Shown piece after piece: positions 14,201 through 20,595 of a stretch of DNA of 64,000 bases (within the stretch, counting starts at the first letter, position 1; every line of letters begins with the position of its first letter). The stretch comes from Bacteroidota bacterium (GTDB lineage: Bacteria > Bacteroidota > Bacteroidia > Cytophagales > Cytophagaceae): positions 14,497-78,496 of the forward strand of contig JAEYZG010000052.1 of NCBI GenBank assembly GCA_023428135.1, written 5' to 3'. The notes under the pieces are model-generated. The model searched no databases. It was not told the DNA's origin and saw only the letters and a list, made by a program, of their open reading frames with translations. Made by a program: the position numbers and the translations under genes.

Positions 14201-14753
14201 CTATCCAAATGCAACCTATCAATCACTGATTAATATTCCAGGGGTAATGGCTGATTTTTATAACTCAAATGATAAAACAGCCCAAGTATGGGGATCTTCT
14301 GCTAGATTTTTTGCCTTTGGGGGAGCATCAAGTTATTATGGAGCTGCCAGTATGTATAGTAATAGCTTTATTGGCGCCTTTAGGGTGCAAACTCCAGGTT
14401 TAACAGGGAGCAAGGAATTGATCCTTCCAATTAATGGGGGATTAATTTGGAATACTAAAGAATTTAAAAAAATGATGTTATATGTTACTTTTGGGGATTA
14501 CAATAGAGCAACTACATTTCTTGCCCAAAAAGGCTCAGGGTCATATTTGGTTCATTATTTAATGGATGCTGATTATGTAAAAGTAATTCAAAGACAATCA
14601 CATCCTCAAACAGGGAAGCCTAAAGGTTTTCAGTCTATTATGCAATCTGATTATCATAGTTATCGGTATACTAATTTAGGAATTGGACCTGGTAAACTTG
14701 ATGGATTCTTTAAATACATGAAACCAGGTTCTGCTAGGAAGCTTGGCTACTAA
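2247..14753 (+). CDS. Giant RHS/YD-repeat protein with YCF48/BNR-repeat block and variable C-terminal tip
   Basis: The protein has 4168 residues with a Sec signal peptide (FSFLKSIFILIIGIPFFAFA, cleavage near residue 25). The first ~1780 residues hold fibronectin-like and YD-like segments (AETFYDKEGRPIAQTLP). A jelly-roll domain follows at about 1781-2080 (NLVINGDFSDP). Residues about 2214-3108 are tandem YCF48/BNR-type beta-propeller repeats (TKDGGKTWILSS, TTNGGTSWEAL, STDFGATWSTM). Residues about 3117-3855 are RHS/YD repeats ending in the core motif DPRLGRW at 3824-3830. The last ~305 residues match nothing I recognise and are the expected place for a toxin tip. There is no T9SS sorting domain. 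RHS proteins commonly form shells that hold a C-terminal effector (family knowledge). The next gene begins 7 bases downstream and is a candidate immunity gene. The toxin activity itself is not assigned. Confidence 0.88.
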   Translation: MSKHFSFLKSIFILIIGIPFFAFAGNEKYIARKAGSEIFPQANISIQDKNFPNVLSNAQYVNSKGIIMLSIDQYNKSLPLNLDQSVEFSVEYYKKDGTKVSPSIGPITLSVSNINAKVKDKDYIVIDDAINDPYSISVTVTKVNGSAVASTFLSPYVNFEVSIEVERYYNLDLVSVPFASGSGKIQGEKVNKSLFLSWDHLHGAEIYDLEYTYVDDYSLVSLDTKADASTLNYDFTFNSTRVVTDKNYYEIPLTYDRGYLLYRVRGKGKAFGTTLYEVATKWSSENPSFGTTVSSFVDKFAIEGKTINNFQVTSSFAEEGKRKDVVSYFDGSLRNRQVVTKSNSTNHYIVAETFYDKEGRPIAQTLPVPVSGKKDFSYLEKFHILDGTDRGVSKSDFAGTGCTSPAPKFSNTSGASQYYSSNNSFLEGELEKKNYIPDAEGYPYTQTEYTQDNTGRVKRQSGVGKDFKLGSTHETKYFYGKPEQEELDKLFGSNAGIAAYYKKNMIVDGNGEVSVSYLDQTGKVVATAIAGDLSKPSPLLKLDGGPNPQDIDDVTIQAIRRCPNPGNEADPDNQYCNPSNYIQGNSLVYSKELIVPVGQTYKFDYLFEAMSQQGCGDICYNCVYDLEISLLDECGTEKITPVAIKEIGIGDNDGISNACLSSSTIYSNHLDEKEIWLEAGKYTLVKKLTVNEKKINEYVEDYLANCIKTQEQFKLEENENIEFNSLCEELTCQTCLLSLGYDEDLSLDNNYTVYKSNYPNSTLSLNDYELSLKECKELCEPTNNCENSYGMMLSHMSPGGQYASTDPTSESWSMSVFNKNSYLNSIAGDWGIQRKELFRFPKLNGVTVAYPLEDNQNPFYVPLQKYTVDGENGQEEVYDPAITDLSKIKRGDFDENGKFTESASGSELAILPVYLKDFKDFAAIWKSHWAQYQVEYHPEYCYYETCKKYNDIDPTLKYSSNDFDDRISFIKKYADAIKPTGPEKTLPPLNTVNPNFDKRFTFNLLDISSQSVTVVTDLVDKDPYFKGTDPIVVARRDEMIRRLEKYNSTEYNGSEYDGPELNIKKTIAISTFCGSMYYANNAMLNIPECTSFGSGTEEEQDAQWQAYVSMYLGEKQAIQQKEADLYCMNTSTKGGFNGCIGDPQFSPFNGLPNEYYAGGINSFFLNPTEPCNVFYYKLYKNAQKAFISKDDSQKKSGICDYEKNQSSLDRIRAKADMNVYLMSGQCPLTKDFELFMNDLASKNRLLASETPIIKTAISQKLYKWARYTANGETPSPGSFVSYTLRLQSGTSTDYVKDYKISKTIATLPPIADNATVIHLEIGVNQDYKFVDKADNFKEYLIDMNFNGTPVTTDNASNVIAPGRFKTKIKGIRNLMFRQENPLGNFHFFGDMEIEIYDGTKYIGTNYYVKIKGYTTFPLNAECDFTNVCETSEDGTDLSALLNSMVMQGDLSVQNKSMYADPDPDGEPVFNYESLLTPNLKKYFNPNYLNSHYTFTSGLEGDKIEISIINYNSDEDMKIVLEPNEALPAGVVLNPAKIKSFSCYDITTNPEANEFFFTATQEGTTAETVYSFSMKGTVSTYDDATNGPLFKFKKCGPPTPDICKTQEVENSKHVLDFLDEFVGDRKTVNGNNIVTGNYAFANGNQYFIGDNLVFNAELKKQLGTYKTYYAMVTTNEISETSTTPRVPASKLNIELCSRDDQTQCIEGSNINFTLEFAEEHGEIEFTNIVGFAGLKPDYTNSKQGKAYEFTLYAICKVATSAFAVNVKMKGSSVFPVAECQLGCFAGKENLVINGDFSDPTLLPDACGGCMCQLPDESWDPNNNEVPQMVSPTFKSDYCLAKEWDNRGWGAIIFARRPQDAGLDWDGYDHTNGRGYFLYADNKFQEKNPLKKRAWYQEVSVEPGIYEFTAYAMNLHQMDVPNDGNCTGCKARSYAYDVLGPGTANYYVTNRCNLDELEDVEEPEEINSKYHDVFGKFNLEDKIFLKLNISKSPYNIDCDPEDPDPNKECARALLSYLSPEGLTCKNGWVKITTVWENTNYTGKVTLDVSSIDPYYYGGDFGLDDISFSKICTPVISEPAEEKTEITACQEMVNNLKTINAELKYSRNKEKLRQDFRTNYINKCLKAPEEFRFSYKDYEYQYTLYYYDQAGNLVKTVPPQGVDVIKDDAQLTEIQNDRLNKTFTPGLQPKHTLPTTYYYNSLNQLTAQSVPDHDKLNIFNGVSIAGLEDFNILGIQFKDGLNGYLVAKETVPDPNELYPDRAHIFVTKDGGNEWTELTKLGLLDLKDIQFVPGSDQVGHTVGTNGGLLRTENGGEDWLFKPVGTTNALTKVHFFDVNHGLAFESDGSIWTTRDKGETWLKTNPLSNPGTITDVHFNGTTGFVISNYQGSQKIYFTSNKGDTWADFGAKYRVAGLNTISVAETGKVYAAGEAGILLKSVDSGENWQFVYADADNKAFTKLHFYRESAGCGILNNKVVYTEDGGVTWKPSNLPDGVIKDFKIEDKDGYCLSADKKIYRTKDGGKTWILSSPSLDLSSVITENVTTFFYDSPKLVVGTENGKLYVNSNPLSSQYAWTALSLPKNKAVKSILIPSVTDAALILIEDGLGTGSVYYSSDVFATPVVWSAEKKTNIQEIKCLEGKYYALANTGALYSSNDGNAWTDENTISSDLKSIDKVSGKFVAVGGRKIYKSTTVVTNNDQFNSKSENIKLDPFRGVYCEDAEHVYLTGKDGLFFKYNASDKTFYQFLVPTNADLNKVVISGSKGVIAGKKGSLLYSTNANTESQWTVSTLNTGTDKAITDLALVSPNSVFASTEDHSVYTSSDFGATFTKHNTPANFSLDAISFSNAQKGIAAGKSGTVVISTDGGITWKDVTTIDPLKLTATFHVKNSQTGYAVGKNSTIVKTTDLGQTWTPLKAGISTAKNFTSVSFKDANNGIVVGNSIVLRTTNGGTSWEALVAAPAFNYNSVSVFDKFILAVGDGGNIAKSTDFGATWSTMNTGTANLNSVYVLDSKNAFAVGNNGTILKMNAAGTSWTPTAISSLANTKLNTVYFTNIKTGYIVGANGTFLKTVDGGVTWLPKELNTTSDITNINFIDDNHAFVSGTDGYVSKVTDFSEEVSSRFWYDELGRLVVSQNSKQYNYNPKRYSYTVYDDLGRIIEVGELAPSTDVETLLSGSQINSDLLKIWINNTPLANKFEITRTQYDVSGLSETTQVNLLGSKLDKGTLRNRVATITYRSKGNSTIDHATHFNYDVHGNVKELVQEIPYLYAFNQHYKKMRYEYDLISGKVNKVIYQENQPDQFIHKYEYDAENRITSVKTSEDGIVWAEDANYTYYAHGPLSRIEYGDLKVQGQDFAYTIQGWIKGVNATNISSESDPGNDGLATSINKNVGKDIYSYSLNYFDGDYKAVNSNFLGNRTNSEFGTAIKGQGYDFNLYNGNISSMVTTILSSGGSENSPDIVDVQGTAYTYDKLNRIKSMQAYANFDLANNAWLSSGATASYSSTYKYDNNGNIINLQRKNKAGEVFDDLTYNYDVINNQTPGLTIGEAKLRSNKLYLVDDQVTTAIASDIEDQGVFISEHEDINEDNNYQYDEIGNLKYDRSEGIHKIIWNVSGKVDMIINNGIKYGEHSKFLYDIKGSRIAKITKKTIAGESLEDIENLDWLSNCPSCNYTWYLRDASGTIISIYSQTPNAGHFDFKLDEVPLYGSSRIGEYKPYKLLAIRSSDFTSQYSPPSPTNLGYRGYTYNLNKKYYELSNHLDNIHTVITDFRKYDNLQYLPLVEFSQDYFPFGSLMDGRGLASGSVYRYGFNGMEKDDEVAGDGNSYSTEFRQFDPRLGRWFSIDPQSESFPNESPYGFVFNNPITSTDKKGDCPDGINCDDYDPSYYSPTGQVVGVPSDAGVNQVLEVDGMKIISSFYGNDKKGNFYYYSWNDESKSFNSVNDDGSWGDKWDASFSVDMVNQIKTMNQEVYGLFQAATWKKAWGNFQWKISSPWYYPNATYQSLINIPGVMADFYNSNDKTAQVWGSSARFFAFGGASSYYGAASMYSNSFIGAFRVQTPGLTGSKELILPINGGLIWNTKEFKKMMLYVTFGDYNRATTFLAQKGSGSYLVHYLMDADYVKVIQRQSHPQTGKPKGFQSIMQSDYHSYRYTNLGIGPGKLDGFFKYMKPGSARKLGY

Positions 14754-14760
14754 AATCAAA

Positions 14761-15351
14761 ATGATGAGTGAAATAGAAAGACTAAATTCAAACTTTGCTG
14801 GGGAATATCCACTTTCGGGTCCTGTATTGATATTTACCACTTTGTCAGTAAAATCAGAAAAGGTGAAAAAAAAGGGAATATTATCTTTTTTATCAAGAGA
14901 AAAAGAGGTTTTAAAAATTGAAGAGTCAGGTTGCATTCAAAAAGTTGGAACAACTCTAACTAGAGTAATTGAACTACTTAGTTTAATAATAAATTGGAAT
15001 TTGGATGAAATTATAGATTCATCTTTAAATGAAGAAGAGCAGATAGAGCATTTTGAAAAATTATCTTATCAATTACCATCTTGGTTTTTAAATGCTAACA
15101 ATGAAAAGCCAGATTCGGAGAAATGGGATTTAGTTAGTTGGTTGTATCAAATGAGTCCTTCTGTCAGAGGATGGGAATGGTATAGTTGCAAAGAAACCTC
15201 TGATGGATGGATAATTAGGCTTCATGCCTTAGGTTTTCCTTATTCAATGGAACCTTTGTTATATTTAACAAATTTAGCTGGCGGAAAAAAAGTTAAATAT
15301 ATTGATCATGATGGGACTATATTTTATAGTCACTATGAGGACGTAAATTAA
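14761..15351 (+). CDS. Candidate immunity protein for the RHS tip
   Basis: This 196-residue, signal-less, acidic protein starts with ATG 7 bases after the RHS stop. An in-frame TTG at 14743 would overlap the RHS gene and is less likely; the ATG at 14764 is also possible. It is rich in Trp and Glu, with WYSCKETSDGWIIRLHALGF and YIDHDGTIFYSHYED near the C-terminus. I do not recognise a named family. Its size, lack of export signal, acidic character and position directly behind an RHS C-terminal tip fit the usual layout of polymorphic-toxin immunity genes. That role is inferred from context only. The gene and the RHS tip look more AT-rich than the upstream RHS body, which fits exchange of the tip together with its partner. 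Confidence 0.75.
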   Translation: MMSEIERLNSNFAGEYPLSGPVLIFTTLSVKSEKVKKKGILSFLSREKEVLKIEESGCIQKVGTTLTRVIELLSLIINWNLDEIIDSSLNEEEQIEHFEKLSYQLPSWFLNANNEKPDSEKWDLVSWLYQMSPSVRGWEWYSCKETSDGWIIRLHALGFPYSMEPLLYLTNLAGGKKVKYIDHDGTIFYSHYEDVN

Positions 15352-16050
15352 GGTCCCCTCTGGGCTAAGATGTGCCGAGAATAAAAAGCGGCATTAAATA
15401 AAAGCTTTTCAATGCTATATAAAATGAGAGCAAGTCTAATTGACTTGCGGTTCAAATGCAGACAAATTTATAATTCTGGTTGCTGGCTTAAGTTTTTAAC
15501 TTAAGCCCACAAATGAAAGCAAGTCTATTGACTTGCCCCCTCCCTAGGTTAAGTGTGGTTGTTTCTGGTTTAAGTTTATCTAACTTAAGCCTACAAATGA
15601 AAGCAAGTCTATTGACTTGCGGGTTCAAATATGCAGACAAATTTATAATACAAGACAGCTGTCAAAAATAGCCTCGATATTTATCGCGGCTATTTTTGTC
15701 TGAACTGGGATCCATGGGATTAAGGGATAGACAGGATTATCTACGAATAAATACCCACCTGGCACGCAGTGTGCCGTGAATGAAAGACAGCACACAGCTG
15801 GGTAATATGATGGATCAATGGTTGGCACAACATTCAGCAAGTCAATAGACTTGCTCTCATTTGTGGGGTGAAGTCAGTTAGACTTCAACCAGGGCAGGTG
15901 ATGCTTGTCATAGAATAAAACCTACCTCATCAAGCCAATATTTTTCAAGTGATTCTATCAGATTCTGATCTATAAAGTAAAATTTTTTTTATAATTTTAT
16001 TAATAGAATTTTTATAAAGGACTTCTAAAATCAAGTATAAGTTTAATCAA
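15352..16050. repeat. Non-coding repeat-rich intergenic region with REP-like palindromes
   Basis: There are about 700 bases without a credible gene. The palindrome GCAAGTCTATTGACTTGC, or a one-base variant, occurs at 15430-15448, 15519-15536 and 15603-15620, and in the opposite sense at 15837-15854. Three of the copies are joined to a conserved flank, CACAAATGA(G/A)A, on the same side. A second palindrome, CTTAAGTTTTTAACTTAAG, lies at 15487-15505, with a relative at about 15570-15589. A long hairpin with arms CAAAAATAGCC and GGCTATTTTTG occupies 15663-15698. It is followed by a segment (15699-15745) resembling a family of dispersed intergenic repeats that I recall from Bacteroidota genomes. 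A 65-codon minus-strand frame here (15643-15840) is built from these repeats and is not called as a gene. Confidence 0.75.
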
Positions 16051-19000
16051 ATGTCGCGAGTTAATTTTTTTCTGAAAAGCTTTTTGCTTTTGTTTTGTTT
16101 GCTTTGTTCCTCTGAACTTCTGATAGCAGGAAATTTTACTTGGAAGAATACTGCTGCAAGCTCAACCTGGGAAGACCCGGCCAACTGGACCGGAGGAACG
16201 GTTCCTGTTGACGGAAACAATCAGGTTGCTTTTACAACTGCAGATAACATCACTATTGTAACGTCAACGAATGCACCTGTACTTGGTTCAAATCAGACAA
16301 TAGGGCAGCTTACAGTATCTTCAGGCAGTCTGACAATTGGCTCAGGGTTTATATTAAATGTAACCGGAACAGGTACCATTGCTGGAGGAACAACCGTCGA
16401 TGGTTCAGGAGAGATAAAGTTTGGTACAGTTTCCAACTATAACCTGTCTATCGGAGGAGCTACGGGAGCGACTGTTAACTGCTCCTTAAGTGGCAGTCTC
16501 AGTTCTTTACTGCTGCGCAATAATACATTTGGAAGCACCTCGGTTATCTCTTTAAAAGTAACTAATTCGACCGGGTATTATAATATAGGAGGAAATACCT
16601 TTGAGGGCCCGGTAACCTTTGAATCTGCAGGAAATACAGGACTCCGATTTTCAGATCTTGGAGAAGATAAGTTTAATAATGACGTTACATTTATATGTTC
16701 GGGTGGAGCCATTTTTACCTCTTATAATTATAACACTACTTACAAAGGAAATATAGTTGTTAAGTCAACAGGGTTGGGAGTGTATTTTGGAAATCCTTCC
16801 GGTACAAGCACGATTACATCAACCCTGCAACCCAATAAAACAATTACTGCAAATAATTTTACTTCGGGAGTACTTACATTAAAAAACTTCATTCAGCAGG
16901 GAGCTTCTACACCACAGGAAATAATATTAGGAGGTAATTCGGATTGCTTGTTTACCTCAGGTTCCGGGGGCTCAGGCCCTCTTACAACCTTCGAGTCAGA
17001 AGTTACTGTTATTGCTCCTATTATACATTTGAACGGCGGAAGATTTAAAGAGAAGGCAGTGTTTAGCGCAACCAGTACAGCCACTTCAACAGGTGGTAAT
17101 ATATATGAAAAAGAATCTTCATTTAATTTTAATAATACGAATGTAAATGGATATTGGCTATTCAATGGTATTGACCAGTATCAGGGAGATGCAACATTTA
17201 TAAACAATAACGTAGGTATCTTTTATGTAGGATATGGTACTGCTACTTTTGGTGGTAATGTAACCTTTGATAATAAGTCAACAGGATTAATCTCGCTTGC
17301 ATATACCAGCACATCCATAGTCAATTTCACCAATCCCTCTGCAAAGGCAAAATTCATTGTAAGAGGAGGGAGCATCAGAATGGCGGATAACGGAACGACC
17401 AGTTTTGATTGTAACGTGGAAGTTAATTCAAACGGAGGGACCATATATACTGTAGTTAACAATGGAAAAACATATTTGAAATCAGGAAGAACTATAGCTG
17501 TTGGTGAAGATCTGGGTTTTTCTCAGGGAACTTTGGATATTAAAAATTTTATTCAGGAAGGAACAACCTCTCAGTCTCTAGTTTTGCCTTGTGATGGAAG
17601 TATCAATAATATATATCTGAGGTCAGGATGTGATTTTTCCGGAAACCTGACAGTGCAGGCACGTCAGATTTTATTGCAAGGAGGAATCTATAGAGGCACT
17701 ACGGACATATCAATGTGTTATAATAGTTCAGCATCGATTAATAACGTCAATACCGAAGCTATCACATTTATAGGAGATGCCTATATCAGGAATAAGGGGG
17801 CAGCCAATATGTCGCTTGGTTATGGAACTTTAGACATGACCTTTGAAGGGAATGCATATTTTTATATTACAGGAACGGGTCATATTTCATTGTCATCTGT
17901 TAATGGAAACAAAACAGTTTTTGCTGGAACGGACAAAAAAGTAATTGTAACGATTACATCCGAAAATAATGCAGCAGCAGGATCATTTTATTTTGGCATA
18001 AACGGACTTTGTGAGATTAATTCAGATGTTGAGTTGAATAATAATGCAACTGCAAATATTGTGTTCGGCAGTACCTCTACAGGAAATTCGACATTAGCAG
18101 CAGGGAAAACGATCAGTGTTGCTGAGGGAGCGTTTTCACACGGAGGTTTATATTTTCGAAAGTTCATTCAATACGGGAATGCAGAGCAGAATATAAAGTT
18201 AACAGGAAGTTCAACAATAGTTTGGTTTGATCCTGGAAGTGTCTTTAATGGTGAATTAAATGTCTCTGCTCCCAGAGTTGTTTTAAATGGAGGATCTGTG
18301 TTTAATGGAATTTGCACTTTTGAAAAAACAGGTGGAACAATAGATAATTGGAAAGGCGGAAATGAATTTTATGACAAGGTAACGATTAAAAGTTCCGGTA
18401 CATCGTACCTTTTGACAGGCCATTCAGGCTTGGAAGATCATTTTTACGATGATGTTACGTTCTGGAATATTTCATCAGGCGGAATGTATATAAGTCACGC
18501 TATAAATACCCAATTTGACGGAAATATTCTTTGCAAGAATACAGGAACAGGAATAATTGCGTTTGGCAATGGGAATGGTATTCCAACAATAGCCACTGGA
18601 AAAAGCATTAGTACTGAAGGATTTACTTCTTCGGGAGGTTTACTTATTAAAAATTTTAAGCAACTTGATGTAGCGACACCCCAGTCACTTGTTCTGAGTA
18701 ACACAGGTACAGGCATGCTAACTTTGGGAGCCAATGTAGAGTTTAATGGAGAATTTACTGCAAGCGCACCCAATTTTAACCTGGGAGGAACATACAGAGG
18801 AGGAGCGTCTTTTACAAAGACCGGAGCTGGAAATTCGTTAACTTCTGATGCACATTTTGAAGAAGATGTGGTATTTAATAATTTAAGTAGTAATGTTTTT
18901 AATATTGGAGCGACCAACTGGGCATTTGATGGAAATGTTACTTTTAATAATAATAGCACAGGGAGTATTAATATATCCAACATTTCAGGTGGACTTGTAA

Positions 19001-20595
19001 GCTTTAACGGTGAAGAGAAGTTAATAGAGTTTAACAATGCGTCAACAGGTTCCATAACGATTGGAAATTATGGAGATTGTTTTTTTGACAGCGATTTACG
19101 ATTATTCAATTCCACCGGAATTATTTATTTTGGAACAAATGGAGGAAAAGTAAATCTCACCTCAAACGCTCTCTTAACAGCTCCGACTTTTTCAGGTGGT
19201 ACCATCAGTTTTAGAAATTTCCTGCAGCAACCAGGTTCTCCGGATATTGATCTGGATCTGACTGGTGTTTATGTGGCTATAGGAAACACAAATAAATTTT
19301 ATAGTAATCTGAAAATAAAAGCTTCATTAATTAACTTTACAGCTTCCGAATTTCATGGCCCGGTTGAGTTTATAGCAAGCAATACGACGACCACTGTTAG
19401 CCATATTGGTTTTGGAGGATCAATATTTTATTCCGATTTAACTATAACCAATAATACTTCCAGACCATTTGTACTTGGTAATATCTCTGGAAATATTTAT
19501 CATGGAAATGTGATCGTCAATAAAAACAGTACAGGGCCAGTTTATCTTTCAAATTATGGCATTTCTGAATATCATGGGAATATAATCTACAATGTAATAT
19601 CTCCCAATGTCCCTGATGCCTTTGGTATTAACGGAGGAACAACAGTTTTTACTGGTGACCAGGCTCAGAGCATTACAAGCAACCATACTACTCTTACAGT
19701 AGTGGGAGGCGGAATAAAAATGGATAAGTCTGCTAATGATTTAACTTTAGATATTCCTCTGAATGTAACAGGTCCGGTAACCTTTGTTAAAGGAAATATC
19801 ATATCCTCTGCAACCAATACTTTTTCTTTTGGAAGTAACACCCAGACAGTAACAGGAGCTTCTGAACAGAGCTTTATACAAGGCGTTGCCAGAAGGTTCG
19901 GAAATACGACTTTTACATTTCCGGTTGGTAGTGGAGGTAAATATATGCCGATCAGCATATCGGCTCCATCATCCAATGAAGATATAAGAGTGGAGGCATT
20001 TTTATCTTCTCCTCCGAATGCAACTACACTGGATAACACTTTATCCCGATTAAGCTCATGCCAATACTGGAATGTTCAACGAGTAACAGGTTCTTCGAAT
20101 ATTTCTCTGACATTGCCATGGACAACAACTAATTGCGAAGCCGTAAATACAAGAGATGTAAGTGTTGCACAGTTTAAGAATAATATATGGCAGATCTTTG
20201 GAAGAAACAATATCAATTTTGATGGAACGAATGGTTCTGTTACTTCTGATGTTCCCGTTATTTCAGGATTTTATTCATTTGGTTATATTCCTTTTGAGGA
20301 TATTGCTTACGGAAAACTTTCTTCTAAAATGGATGGAGGGTTTTATACTTCAAAGGGTAAAACACTTTATTTTACATATTTGGAGCAATACGCTACATCC
20401 GGTTTTCTTCATTATAAAATTTATTCTAATCCCTCAGATATCAAGACCGGAACGGTTGAAAAAGCTTATGGTCAAAACTTCGTAGCTCTGGATCTGCAAA
20501 CATTAAGTTTGACAGATGGAAAAATGTATATTCTGGAAGTAACGGATGAAAAAAACAGAAGGTCATTCTTGAAATTTGAATACAAGCTCAACTAA
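16051..20595 (+). CDS. Large exported beta-helix-like repeat protein without a T9SS tail
   Basis: The protein has 1514 residues with a signal peptide (FFLKSFLLLFCLLCSSELLIAG). The mature start FTWKNTAASSTWEDPANW resembles the entry region of bacterial adhesin or passenger-type beta-helices. The body is dominated by short strands of the form F.GNVTFNN.STG.I.(I/L), for example FDGNVTFNNNSTGSINIS and FGGNVTFDNKSTGLISLA. On top of these is a longer period marked by FIQQGASTPQ, FIQEGTTSQS, FIQYGNAEQN, FKQLDVATPQ and FLQQPGSPDI, spaced 492-663 bases apart. The C-terminus (about residues 1420-1514, ending RRSFLKFEYKLN) is a beta-rich domain that does not look like a T9SS type A or B sorting domain. 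The product is probably cell-surface or secreted; substrate and export route are unknown. It stands alone, between the repeat region and the secretion operon. Confidence 0.8.
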   Translation: MSRVNFFLKSFLLLFCLLCSSELLIAGNFTWKNTAASSTWEDPANWTGGTVPVDGNNQVAFTTADNITIVTSTNAPVLGSNQTIGQLTVSSGSLTIGSGFILNVTGTGTIAGGTTVDGSGEIKFGTVSNYNLSIGGATGATVNCSLSGSLSSLLLRNNTFGSTSVISLKVTNSTGYYNIGGNTFEGPVTFESAGNTGLRFSDLGEDKFNNDVTFICSGGAIFTSYNYNTTYKGNIVVKSTGLGVYFGNPSGTSTITSTLQPNKTITANNFTSGVLTLKNFIQQGASTPQEIILGGNSDCLFTSGSGGSGPLTTFESEVTVIAPIIHLNGGRFKEKAVFSATSTATSTGGNIYEKESSFNFNNTNVNGYWLFNGIDQYQGDATFINNNVGIFYVGYGTATFGGNVTFDNKSTGLISLAYTSTSIVNFTNPSAKAKFIVRGGSIRMADNGTTSFDCNVEVNSNGGTIYTVVNNGKTYLKSGRTIAVGEDLGFSQGTLDIKNFIQEGTTSQSLVLPCDGSINNIYLRSGCDFSGNLTVQARQILLQGGIYRGTTDISMCYNSSASINNVNTEAITFIGDAYIRNKGAANMSLGYGTLDMTFEGNAYFYITGTGHISLSSVNGNKTVFAGTDKKVIVTITSENNAAAGSFYFGINGLCEINSDVELNNNATANIVFGSTSTGNSTLAAGKTISVAEGAFSHGGLYFRKFIQYGNAEQNIKLTGSSTIVWFDPGSVFNGELNVSAPRVVLNGGSVFNGICTFEKTGGTIDNWKGGNEFYDKVTIKSSGTSYLLTGHSGLEDHFYDDVTFWNISSGGMYISHAINTQFDGNILCKNTGTGIIAFGNGNGIPTIATGKSISTEGFTSSGGLLIKNFKQLDVATPQSLVLSNTGTGMLTLGANVEFNGEFTASAPNFNLGGTYRGGASFTKTGAGNSLTSDAHFEEDVVFNNLSSNVFNIGATNWAFDGNVTFNNNSTGSINISNISGGLVSFNGEEKLIEFNNASTGSITIGNYGDCFFDSDLRLFNSTGIIYFGTNGGKVNLTSNALLTAPTFSGGTISFRNFLQQPGSPDIDLDLTGVYVAIGNTNKFYSNLKIKASLINFTASEFHGPVEFIASNTTTTVSHIGFGGSIFYSDLTITNNTSRPFVLGNISGNIYHGNVIVNKNSTGPVYLSNYGISEYHGNIIYNVISPNVPDAFGINGGTTVFTGDQAQSITSNHTTLTVVGGGIKMDKSANDLTLDIPLNVTGPVTFVKGNIISSATNTFSFGSNTQTVTGASEQSFIQGVARRFGNTTFTFPVGSGGKYMPISISAPSSNEDIRVEAFLSSPPNATTLDNTLSRLSSCQYWNVQRVTGSSNISLTLPWTTTNCEAVNTRDVSVAQFKNNIWQIFGRNNINFDGTNGSVTSDVPVISGFYSFGYIPFEDIAYGKLSSKMDGGFYTSKGKTLYFTYLEQYATSGFLHYKIYSNPSDIKTGTVEKAYGQNFVALDLQTLSLTDGKMYILEVTDEKNRRSFLKFEYKLN

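Noticed and set aside
15430..15620. Possible CRISPR array
   Set aside because: The repeated unit is a palindrome with irregular spacing and one copy is inverted; spacers are not of uniform length and no cas genes are in the window.
15643..15840. 65-codon minus-strand reading frame in the repeat region
   Set aside because: It runs through palindromic and dispersed repeat sequence, has no signal or domain and no spacing to a neighbour that suggests translation.
18495..19055. 186-codon minus-strand frame opposite the repeat giant
   Set aside because: It is a low-complexity Pro/Leu/Ser-rich mirror of the repeated beta strands on the coding strand; the + strand gene has a signal peptide and coherent repeats.
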